Positions 1 to 5,758 of a stretch of DNA of 5,758 nt are shown here, piece by piece (position 1 is the first letter of the stretch; every line of letters begins with the position of its first letter). The DNA is taken from contig JAJYOQ010000278.1 of NCBI GenBank assembly GCA_021796135.1, positions 1 to 5,758 on the forward strand, read 5' to 3'. The position numbers were made by a program, and so were the translations under genes. The DNA comes from Bacteroidota bacterium. GTDB lineage: Bacteria > Bacteroidota > Ignavibacteria > Ignavibacteriales > Ignavibacteriaceae. The notes below the pieces were generated by a model. That model searched no databases. It worked only from the letters and a program-made list of their open reading frames with translations, and was not told where the DNA came from.

Positions 1-213
1 TTAAAAAAGAATAAGGAAAACAATCGTGCGTTCAAGAAAAATTTCGATATCTCCTTTATCCATATTGACAACTACGTCAAATTTAGATTCTTCTCCATAT
101 TTTTTCTTTACAAGAATTCCGAAAATTTCTTCTATAATTCCTGCTAGAACGTCTTTATCGACTCCTTTTTCTCTGACCATTTGTGCAAAAGATTCTACGA
201 TATCTGAATTCAT
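1..213 (-). CDS. nusA: Transcription termination/antitermination factor NusA, N-terminal fragment
   Basis: NusA binds RNA polymerase and modulates pausing, termination and antitermination. The 70 residues seen match the start of the NusA N-terminal domain: an ESF helix near residue 8, MVREKGVDK (12-20), the KKKYG stretch (36-40), FDVVVNMDKGDIEIF (45-59) and ERTIV (61-65). The start is well supported: the Shine-Dalgarno GGAGG lies 10 nt before the ATG (224-228), the only strong one in the window. The gene follows rimP after 16 nt, the classic rimP-nusA order. A complete NusA has more than 400 residues with S1 and KH domains. Here the last five codons (FLILF) are unlike the family, and a TAA stop occupies bases 1-3. 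This is either a contig-edge or sequencing artefact or a real truncation. Identity is near certain; whether the gene is intact cannot be decided from this window. Confidence 0.9.
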   Translation of the reverse strand: MNSDIVESFAQMVREKGVDKDVLAGIIEEIFGILVKKKYGEESKFDVVVNMDKGDIEIFLERTIVFLILF

Positions 214-223
214 TTTTTAGTTT

Positions 224-228
224 CCTCC
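224..228 (-). promoter_or_regulatory. Strong Shine-Dalgarno site of nusA
   Basis: GGAGG on the minus strand lies 10 nt upstream of the nusA ATG, immediately after the rimP stop codon (TAACGGAGG). It fixes the nusA start and suggests efficient reinitiation after rimP. None of the other gene starts in the window has a comparable site. Confidence 0.85.
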
Positions 229-229
229 G

Positions 230-688
230 TTAAGAAAAACTTACTAGTACTTTAGCTTTTACTATGTTATTAAAATTAATGATTATTGTATTTTTATTAT
301 CGTGCAAAAATTTGAGTGTTTCATTATCCACGCTAATTAATTTGCCGGTAAATTTCTTAGTTTCATTATCTTCTTTATAAGAAATATCAAATTTACGATT
401 AATATGCTTAAAATATTGCTTTAAATATTTTAAAGGTCTGTCGACACCGGGAGATGAAACTTCAAGACGATAAGAAACACTAATTAACCCAAGATTTTCG
501 ATTTGTTCTTCAATTTCTCTGCTGACTTTTGCACAATCGTCGGCATCAACATTTTTTTCTCCATCAATAAATATTTCAATTATTTTATTATTTGGATTTC
601 CGCGAAAAATAATATCAACTAAAAAGAAACCATTTTCTTCTGATTTCTTTATAGCAATTCTGTTAATATTTTCGTTAAATAAATTCAT
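230..688 (-). CDS. rimP: Ribosome maturation factor RimP
   Basis: RimP (formerly YhbC/P15a) is a cytoplasmic factor needed for maturation of the 30S ribosomal subunit. The 152-residue product matches the usual length of about 150. The N-terminal domain shows VDADDCAKVSREIEEQIE (47-64 or nearby) and the hallmark YRLEVSSPGVDRPL (73-86). The smaller C-terminal SH3-like domain has the FTGKLISVDNETL pattern (113-125) and ends with NIVKAKVLV. An open frame extends 29 codons further upstream to 775, but that part is hydrophobic, unlike the family, and is translated from a terminator-like hairpin, so the ATG at 688 was chosen. No Shine-Dalgarno sequence precedes it; the start lies 11 nt after the hairpin. 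nusA follows after 16 nt. Regulation by attenuation or read-through at the hairpin is plausible but inferred. Confidence 0.95.
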   Translation of the reverse strand: MNLFNENINRIAIKKSEENGFFLVDIIFRGNPNNKIIEIFIDGEKNVDADDCAKVSREIEEQIENLGLISVSYRLEVSSPGVDRPLKYLKQYFKHINRKFDISYKEDNETKKFTGKLISVDNETLKFLHDNKNTIIINFNNIVKAKVLVSFS

Positions 689-694
689 TGAAAC

Positions 695-717
695 AAAAAT
701 CGCCCTCAAAGGGGCGA
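695..717 (-). terminator. Terminator-like hairpin at the start of rimP
   Basis: On the minus strand a perfect 6-bp G+C-rich stem, TCGCCC (717-712) paired with GGGCGA (705-700), closes a 6-nt loop CTTTGA. It is followed directly by TTTTT (699-695), then GTTTC, and the rimP ATG at 688. The structure has the form of a short intrinsic terminator. It could end the transcript of the LapA-type gene, act as an attenuator in a rimP leader (attenuator-type rimP leaders are known in other bacteria), or be a stabilising 5' hairpin on a transcript starting near 720. The stem is short, so termination would probably be incomplete. Confidence 0.6.
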
Positions 718-727
718 AAAAGTTAAC

Positions 728-758
728 CAAAAATACTACTAATTTTCTCAATAAGCAA
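728..758 (-). promoter_or_regulatory. Candidate promoter for rimP-nusA
   Basis: On the minus strand TTGCTT (758-753) is followed after 17 nt by TATTTTTG (735-728). The second box fits the Bacteroidota -7 consensus TAnnTTTG exactly, with TTG 20 nt upstream, and also gives a weak sigma-70-like pair (TTG..., 17-nt spacer, TATTTT). Transcription would begin around 720, placing the hairpin at the very 5' end of the rimP transcript. The match is short and lies in AT-rich DNA, so chance is a real alternative. Confidence 0.3.
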
Positions 759-810
759 GAAGAGACTAGGTGCAATAATTCATATTCTGGTAAATTACAT
801 TAGAATTTGA

Positions 811-1047
811 TCAAATTTCTGAATTTATATGAGAAGATTTGTTTTCCTTATTCTTTTTTAAATCAAATATTGCTTCTACAAAAAACCCCAAAATAATTCC
901 AAGCAATAACGTGATTGATATTAAAACTATAGTCGGAATTTGAACTTTCCATAAGAATATAGTTATAGAAATTAATTCGGTGTTTTGAGATACAAATACA
1001 GTAAAAAGTATCACTAGAAGCATCACGATTATTATTTTAAGTTTCAT
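811..1047 (-). CDS. LapA/DUF1049-type small membrane protein
   Basis: This 78-residue protein has two hydrophobic segments (about 4-20 and 38-60) joined by a short polar stretch, and a charged Lys/Asn-rich C-terminal tail (64-78). The pattern of TM1, then FVSQNTELISITIFLW (18-33), then a proline and a glycine-rich TM2 (LLLGIILGFF) is that of the lipopolysaccharide assembly protein A (LapA, DUF1049) domain family. In enteric bacteria LapA works with LapB in controlling LPS synthesis. No LapB-like TPR gene is present here, so that specific function should not be assumed. Both termini probably face the cytoplasm. The gene starts 28 nt after the mutase stop, without a Shine-Dalgarno sequence, so it is probably cotranscribed. 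Family assignment is fairly secure; function is unknown. Confidence 0.75.
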   Translation of the reverse strand: MKLKIIIVMLLVILFTVFVSQNTELISITIFLWKVQIPTIVLISITLLLGIILGFFVEAIFDLKKNKENKSSHINSEI

Positions 1048-1075
1048 TTTATGATCAAAAATTAATAAGTTATAA

Positions 1076-2758
1076 TTATATAATTAGTTTTTCCTGGTAT
1101 TCACCAAATACTTGCCTAAGGACATTACAAATTTCTCCAATAGAGGCATATGATTTTACGGCTTCAAGTATGTAAGGCATCAAATTTTCATTACTTTTAG
1201 CAGCCATTTCTAATTTTATCAATGAATTTTCAACACCGATGGTATTTCTGTTATTTTTAATTTTCTTTAGAAATGCAATTTGTTCTTCCTGAGTTTTAAC
1301 GTCAATTTTCAGTAATTCCGGTTTTAATTTTTCTTCGGTTTGAAATTTATTGACCCCAACAACGATCCTTTCTCCTTTTTCAATTTGCTGCTCAAATTTA
1401 TATGCTGCGTTTTGGATTTCTGATTGAACAAATCCATTCTCTATAGCTGAGATCATCCCCCCAAGAGAATCTATTTTGTTGATATATTCTTCAGCTTGTT
1501 TTTCAATTTCATCGGTTAGCGATTCAATAAAGAAAGATCCCCCAAGAGGGTCAATTGTATTTACTACACCACTTTCATAGGCGACAATTTGCTGTGTTCT
1601 TAAGGCAGTTCTTGCAGACTCTTCCGTAGGCAAAGCAAGAGCTTCATCTTTACCGTTAGTATGTAAACTTTGAGCACCTCCTAAAACGGCTGCTAAAGTT
1701 TGAATTGTAACACGACAAATATTATTATCGATTTGTTGAGCGGTTAAAGCAGAACCAGCCGTTTGGCTATGAAATCGAAGCATTAATGATTTTTGTTCTT
1801 TGGCATGAAATCGGTTTCTCATTATTTTTGCCCATAAACGACGTGCAGCTCTAAACTTAGCTACTTCTTCAAATAAATCAATATGCGAATTAAAAAAGAA
1901 AGATAACTGTCCAGCAAAATCGTCTATATTTAGTCCTGAACTTAGTGCAGCTTCAACATAAGCAATTGCGTTAGCAATAGTGAATCCAACTTCCTGAGCT
2001 GCAGTTGACCCTGCTTCACGTATATGATAACCGCTAATAGAGATTGTATTCCATTTTGGGACTTCTTTAGTGCAATATTTAAATATGTCAACTATCAGCC
2101 TCATTGAAGGTTTCGGAGGGAATATATATGTCCCTCTCGCAATATATTCCTTCAATATATCATTTTGTATAGTACCACTGATTTTATCTTTAGATACTCC
2201 TTGTTTTTCAGCTACAGCTATATACATTGCAAGCAAAACTGATGCTGATGCGTTAATAGTCATAGACGTTGAAATTTTATCAAGCGGTATTTGATCAAAT
2301 AGGTTTTCCATATCTGCAAGAGTATCTATCGCTACACCTACTTTCCCGACTTCTCCAAAAGCAATAGGAGTATCACTATCATATCCAATTTGAGTAGGTA
2401 AGTCGAATGCCACTGATAATCCGGAAGTACCCTGAGATAGTAAATATTTATATCTTTTATTAGACTCTTTTGCTGAACCGAAACCAGCATATTGGCGCAT
2501 TGTCCACAGTTTTCCTCTATACATTGATGGCTGTATACCTCGAGTAAAAGGATATTCACCAGGAAAACCGATTTTTTCAAGATAATCGGTTACTTCACTG
2601 TCGCATTTATGATAAAGGGGTTTTAATGTTTCGAAAGAAATGGTCTGAAAATTATTTTGTCGTTCCGGATATTTTAGAATAAAATTCTTATAAGAATTTA
2701 TTTCCCATTCATCGTAAGCTTTTTGAACTTTATTTTTTAAGTTTTCTAAATCATTCAT
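1076..2758 (-). CDS. mcmA1: Methylmalonyl-CoA mutase, catalytic large subunit (split type, no B12 domain)
   Basis: Methylmalonyl-CoA mutase interconverts (R)-methylmalonyl-CoA and succinyl-CoA by an adenosylcobalamin radical rearrangement, in propionate formation or in odd-chain, valine and isoleucine breakdown. The 560 residues form the substrate-binding TIM barrel: YPFTRGI (69-75), TMRQYAGFG (86-94), [14 protein letters not shown] (110-123), [11 protein letters not shown] (195-205), GYHIREAGS (243-251), and [16 protein letters not shown] (365-380). Tyr90, Arg208 and His245 align with the known mutase residues Tyr89, Arg207 and His244 (Propionibacterium numbering). Tyr plus Arg favours methylmalonyl-CoA over isobutyryl-CoA, where Phe and Gln are found. 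The protein ends after the linker helices and lacks the C-terminal cobalamin-binding DxHxxG domain, so it must pair with a separate small subunit (mcmA2 type) encoded elsewhere. It starts 15 nt after the hybrid kinase stop, with no Shine-Dalgarno sequence. Confidence 0.93.
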   Translation of the reverse strand: MNDLENLKNKVQKAYDEWEINSYKNFILKYPERQNNFQTISFETLKPLYHKCDSEVTDYLEKIGFPGEYPFTRGIQPSMYRGKLWTMRQYAGFGSAKESNKRYKYLLSQGTSGLSVAFDLPTQIGYDSDTPIAFGEVGKVGVAIDTLADMENLFDQIPLDKISTSMTINASASVLLAMYIAVAEKQGVSKDKISGTIQNDILKEYIARGTYIFPPKPSMRLIVDIFKYCTKEVPKWNTISISGYHIREAGSTAAQEVGFTIANAIAYVEAALSSGLNIDDFAGQLSFFFNSHIDLFEEVAKFRAARRLWAKIMRNRFHAKEQKSLMLRFHSQTAGSALTAQQIDNNICRVTIQTLAAVLGGAQSLHTNGKDEALALPTEESARTALRTQQIVAYESGVVNTIDPLGGSFFIESLTDEIEKQAEEYINKIDSLGGMISAIENGFVQSEIQNAAYKFEQQIEKGERIVVGVNKFQTEEKLKPELLKIDVKTQEEQIAFLKKIKNNRNTIGVENSLIKLEMAAKSNENLMPYILEAVKSYASIGEICNVLRQVFGEYQEKLII

Positions 2759-2773
2759 AAGATTTTACGAAAC

Positions 2774-4294
2774 TTAAGATATATTTTTCTTTGAGGATGA
2801 AATTAATGCATTAAATATATCGTTTTTAGTAAATGGTTTAATTAAAAATTTACTAGCACCTGCCTTTATGAATTGTTCTGTCCTCTCATCATCAAATTCA
2901 TTTGATAATATTACAATCGGTCTTTCCAATAAATCTATTTTTTTTATATGGCGGCATATTTTTAAACTCTGTTCCCAAAAATTCCGATCAACATCTATTA
3001 TAATAAATTCGAAATCTTTTCTATCAATTAGGTCAAGTTTAAAATCATTTAAACTAATTATATCTAATTCATATTTATTTTTGAGATAAGCCGATAGAAG
3101 ATTTGAAGAATCATTTGTATTATCAATCATTAATATTTTCTTCAATATTAATGGTATTAATTTTTTAGGATCTCCTTTAAAGAGACTATTAGATAGGGGA
3201 AGAGTAAATGTGAATGTAGTGCCAACGCCTTTTAAGCTGTCAACTAAAAGTGAACCTCCCATTTTTTCAATATACCTTTTGGCTAGAGCTAAACCCAAAC
3301 CGTTACCTTCATAATTACGTCCAATGTTTAAATCTTCCTGACTAAATGGGCGGAATATATGATCTAAATAATTAGTTGAGATTCCAACCCCCGAATCTTT
3401 AATTTTGCAGACAGCTAATTCTCTATCATCGAGTATATTAGTCTCTATTTCAACAAATCCTTGTTTTGTAAATTTTATAGCATTAATCAGAAGATTATTA
3501 AAAGCATTCTCAAGTATTTGAACATCAGCAAAAACTAGAATCTCCTGTGAATAAAATTTTGTTTTTAATTCTAGATTCTTTTCTTTTGCGCTTTGAGCAT
3601 TAATATCTATACAATGACTGATAATATTTCCTAATGAAACATTTTCAAAATTTATCGAAAAATTACCAGCCTCAATTTGGGCAAATTCCAGCATTTGTGA
3701 AATACTGGTATGCAGCCTCTGTGCGCCACTATATAGGTTATCCAGATAAACTTGATCTTCAGAATTTATTTTTTCTTTAAAACTATCTTTAATTATTGAA
3801 GTATACCCCAATATAATGTTTAAAGGCGTTCTAAGTTCGTGAGATAAGACTGTAAGAAAAGTATTTTTTAATCTCTCAGCTTCTTTGTTTCCATCACGAG
3901 CTTTAATAACTTCTGCTTCTGTCAATACAATTTCTGTTTGATCTTCATGGAAAAGGGCAACGAAATTTTTTTCTTCATAAGGGATATGGAATATTTTTGT
4001 GCGGAAAATAGGCAGAATAATATCGCGACTTTTTAATAGAGAATCAGTAAAATTATCAACGATTCGTTTATCCCGGTTTTCAAAAGTTTTTAATATTGCT
4101 GAGTGTACTCCGCTTCTTTTCAATTCTAAATCATTAAATATCCTGTATTCATTTATTTCAGAAAGGCTATATCCCCAATGAAAAGAAAAGGACTCGTTTA
4201 TATATATAATCTTCCCTTCTTCATTAATTATTTCTATAGGAAATGGGATAAATTCATATAGCAGCTTGAAATATTTTAAGATTGTATCAGACAT
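2774..4294 (-). CDS. Hybrid sensor histidine kinase (PAS-HisKA-HATPase-REC)
   Basis: This 506-residue protein has no membrane segment, so it is probably a cytoplasmic sensor. Domain order: a PAS domain (about 10-120; IEIINEEGKIIYINESF at 20-36), a charged coiled-coil linker (122-147), HisKA with the H-box SHELRTP and phospho-acceptor His152, HATPase_c with N-box NLLINAIKF (267-275), G1 DSGVGIS (300-306), F-box IFRPFS (313-318) and G2 GNGLGLALAK (330-339), then a C-terminal receiver (386-500). The kinase core is complete. In the receiver, the phosphorylatable Asp434, Ser464 and Lys486 are in place, but the acid pair is Asp391-Asn392 rather than Asp-Asp. No output domain or response-regulator gene is present, so the target is elsewhere. 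It starts 4 nt after the GAF protein stop, which implies translational coupling and a shared pathway. Confidence 0.92.
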   Translation of the reverse strand: MSDTILKYFKLLYEFIPFPIEIINEEGKIIYINESFSFHWGYSLSEINEYRIFNDLELKRSGVHSAILKTFENRDKRIVDNFTDSLLKSRDIILPIFRTKIFHIPYEEKNFVALFHEDQTEIVLTEAEVIKARDGNKEAERLKNTFLTVLSHELRTPLNIILGYTSIIKDSFKEKINSEDQVYLDNLYSGAQRLHTSISQMLEFAQIEAGNFSINFENVSLGNIISHCIDINAQSAKEKNLELKTKFYSQEILVFADVQILENAFNNLLINAIKFTKQGFVEIETNILDDRELAVCKIKDSGVGISTNYLDHIFRPFSQEDLNIGRNYEGNGLGLALAKRYIEKMGGSLLVDSLKGVGTTFTFTLPLSNSLFKGDPKKLIPLILKKILMIDNTNDSSNLLSAYLKNKYELDIISLNDFKLDLIDRKDFEFIIIDVDRNFWEQSLKICRHIKKIDLLERPIVILSNEFDDERTEQFIKAGASKFLIKPFTKNDIFNALISSSKKNIS

Positions 4295-4298
4295 AATT

Positions 4299-5606
4299 TC
4301 AATTTACAGGTAATGAAAATTGTACTGTTGCGCCTTGGACTTCATCTAAAATTTTTATTTGACCATTATGTCTATCAATAATACTTTTGCACAAATAAAG
4401 TCCGTAACTTGTTTTTTTTGCAGAAATAATCTCGTTGAAAGGGTTTACAATATCTTCAGGAAAACCTGGTCCGTTATCCTTAACATCAACATAAATGCTG
4501 CTGTTTTCATAATGAGTTCTGACAGTTATAGTAATATCACTTTTTACTTCTGCACAATTATTAAAAAGATGTACTAACAAATGTTGAATTTGCTCTGAGT
4601 CATAATTACAAAGAGGAAGCGGATTAAATTCGGTATTGAAAGTAATATTATAAAACTTTTTCATCGGTGAGATATATTTTATTACAGATTGAATAGTCTT
4701 ATTTAAATCACCGCTATCTTTATTTAAATTCATGATAGATGTTTCAAGGAGCACCTGTGCATACTTTTGTATATTCCGAATACTATCAATTGCCACTTTA
4801 CATTTAAGATTTAAGCGATCCAATAAAATTGGATCTATCTTAGATATGTTTGGTTCATAATCCTTTTGAGCTTTTTCAATTACTCTCATTAAACTTTCGT
4901 TTTCTAAAAGGGCTAAATGTACCAAGCCCTGTAGTGATTGACCTATTTCCGAATCAATACTTGACTTTAAGGCTTTTCTTTCTGATTGAATTAACTGAAT
5001 ATTTGCTTCATTAAGAGCATTATATGCTGCAATTTGTCCGTTATACAGCTGTGCATTTCTTATAGCAGTTGCAGCTTGACCAGCCATTATTTCAAATGTG
5101 TCTGTTATTTCTTTTATTTTAATTTTATGTATATCACGGCTGTCAACATAAATTACACCAATTTTTTTATCATCACATATTAATGGTGAACATAAAATTG
5201 TTTGTAACTCTAGATTTAGCATACTCTTGGTAGGGTCAAAATTTGTATCGCTTTGAGCTCCCTCAACAAATTTTGATTGTCCGGTACGAAATACATCTTC
5301 AACAACAGAAGTACTAATATTAAAAAGATTTTCGGGGAGGAGATTCCCCTCAGCATCAAGACCGATCTTATATTCGAGTTTTCCCAGACTACTTTTCAAG
5401 ACAATGAATCCCCGGTCTGAATTCGTAAGCTTGACTGAATATTTTAAAACGAGATTTAAAACATCTTCTAAAATTAATGAATGGTTAATAATTTTTACTA
5501 TATCAAGAATAACCTCAAGATTTTTAAGCTTAGAAGATGATTCATCAATCGTGACTCTTCCGGATATCGGACTGTCAATATTTTTCTTAAACTCAGAGAA
5601 TTTCAT
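4299..5606 (-). CDS. GAF-domain histidine-kinase-like protein with degenerate kinase core
   Basis: The 435-residue cytoplasmic protein has a GAF sensor domain (about 30-187; DRGFIVL at 64-70, VVEDVFRTGQ at 101-110, ILCSPL at 137-142, IGVIYVDSR at 149-157), a helical linker (190-215), a helical dimerisation-like region (215-300) and a C-terminal HATPase_c domain (about 300-433). The ATPase part keeps an N-box-like LFNNCAEV (347-354), G1 DNGPGF (377-382) and GLYLCK (402-407), but the first glycines of the G2 box are replaced (KTS instead of GTG). No H-E/D phospho-acceptor motif is evident where the H-box should be; the only candidate there is His230 in VHLALL. It may be a divergent kinase or a pseudokinase acting on the hybrid kinase encoded 4 nt downstream. 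ATG 5606 is the first start in a frame fitting the GAF family; no Shine-Dalgarno sequence is visible. Confidence 0.85.
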   Translation of the reverse strand: MKFSEFKKNIDSPISGRVTIDESSSKLKNLEVILDIVKIINHSLILEDVLNLVLKYSVKLTNSDRGFIVLKSSLGKLEYKIGLDAEGNLLPENLFNISTSVVEDVFRTGQSKFVEGAQSDTNFDPTKSMLNLELQTILCSPLICDDKKIGVIYVDSRDIHKIKIKEITDTFEIMAGQAATAIRNAQLYNGQIAAYNALNEANIQLIQSERKALKSSIDSEIGQSLQGLVHLALLENESLMRVIEKAQKDYEPNISKIDPILLDRLNLKCKVAIDSIRNIQKYAQVLLETSIMNLNKDSGDLNKTIQSVIKYISPMKKFYNITFNTEFNPLPLCNYDSEQIQHLLVHLFNNCAEVKSDITITVRTHYENSSIYVDVKDNGPGFPEDIVNPFNEIISAKKTSYGLYLCKSIIDRHNGQIKILDEVQGATVQFSLPVN

Positions 5607-5655
5607 TATTAATTTGATTACTTCTATTCGTTAATATACTGTTTTGTAAATAAAT

Positions 5656-5688
5656 TAAAAATAATTATGCCAATTAATATAGTTCAAA
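5656..5688 (-). promoter_or_regulatory. Weak candidate promoter upstream of the GAF kinase gene
   Basis: On the minus strand TTTG (5688-5685) is followed after 21 nt by TATTTTTA (5663-5656), seven of eight positions matching by type to the Bacteroidota TAnnTTTG box (last base A, not G). It would place the transcript start about 40-45 nt before the ATG at 5606. The region is very AT-rich, so this is only a suggestion. Confidence 0.2.
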
Positions 5689-5714
5689 AATTGCAAATAC
5701 TTTCACAAAATATG

Positions 5715-5756
5715 TTACTTGATTTTTAGCAACGACTCAATTTTTGATATCATGTA
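5715..5756 (-). CDS. Possible C-terminal tail of an upstream gene (partial)
   Basis: One minus-strand frame is open from the window edge for 13 codons, reading YMISKIESLLKIK, and ends in TAA at 5717-5715. The composition resembles an amphipathic, lysine-rich protein C-terminus, and the other two frames close sooner (TGA within the first nine codons). If real, the preceding gene is codirectional and ends about 108 nt before the GAF kinase gene. So short a stretch can be open by chance, so this is a low-confidence call. Confidence 0.3.
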   Translation of the reverse strand, partial: YMISKIESLLKIK

Positions 5757-5758
5757 GG

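Noticed and set aside
26..220. Plus-strand open frame opposite nusA.
   Set aside because: It mirrors conserved NusA coding sequence and has no family resemblance; the same reasoning removes the plus-strand frames at 2070-2294, 2868-3089, 3999-4181, 4359-4577 and 5404-5634.
689..775. A 29-residue N-terminal extension of RimP starting at 775.
   Set aside because: It is hydrophobic and unlike RimP, includes translated hairpin sequence, and would make the protein about 30 residues too long; ATG 688 gives the standard length.
784..806. Small inverted repeat ATTCT...AGAAT after the LapA-type gene as a terminator.
   Set aside because: The stem is five A+T-rich pairs with a 13-nt loop and no U-tract, so it is not a credible terminator.
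1076..1300. A fused cobalamin-binding domain at the mutase C-terminus.
   Set aside because: The protein ends at residue 560 after linker helices and no DxHxxG motif is present in this or another frame before the stop.
2338..2580. Minus-strand open frame of 80 codons.
   Set aside because: It lies wholly within the mutase gene in another frame; the mutase frame carries the conserved motifs.
1..5758. An anti-phage system, CRISPR array, mobile element or RNA gene.
   Set aside because: No repeats with spacers, transposase, integrase, nuclease or structured RNA signature was seen; the genes are signalling, metabolic and housekeeping families.

Overview
The window is an AT-rich stretch (about one third G+C by eye) in which every convincing gene lies on the minus strand, so it reads from high to low coordinates. 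The order is: a GAF-domain histidine-kinase-like protein (5606-4299); a PAS-histidine kinase-receiver hybrid sensor (4294-2774); the catalytic large subunit of a split-type methylmalonyl-CoA mutase (2758-1076); a small two-helix LapA/DUF1049-type membrane protein (1047-811); the ribosome maturation factor RimP (688-230); and the beginning of the transcription factor NusA (213 to the window edge). No CRISPR array, tRNA, rRNA, transposase or phage gene is visible.

The organism is a bacterium. The wording of the NusA N-terminus (the ESF start and the DKGDIEI stretch), the low G+C, the general lack of Shine-Dalgarno sequences and the candidate TAnnTTTG-like promoter boxes all lean towards the Bacteroidota/Chlorobiota/Ignavibacteriota group. 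This is inference from family resemblance, not a placement.

Region by region: 5607-5758 is a non-coding leader that may include the last codons of an upstream minus-strand gene. The two sensor genes are only 4 nt apart, and the mutase follows after 15 nt and the LapA-type gene after 28 nt, so these four are probably one transcript. A 122-nt gap (689-810) then separates them from rimP. It carries a G+C-rich hairpin with a U-tract that ends 11 nt before the rimP start, and a weak candidate promoter just upstream. rimP and nusA are 16 nt apart and form the conserved core of the rimP-nusA-infB translation/transcription operon.

Functionally there are three modules. The first is a signalling pair: a GAF protein with a degraded kinase core followed by a complete hybrid kinase, with no DNA-binding output gene nearby. 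The second is a B12-dependent acyl-CoA mutase subunit for propionate/succinate interconversion, whose cobalamin-binding partner is not in the window. The third is the housekeeping rimP-nusA unit. The main anomalies are that NusA stops after 70 codons exactly at the window edge, that the GAF kinase lacks a recognisable H-box, and that a terminator-like hairpin sits at the rimP start.
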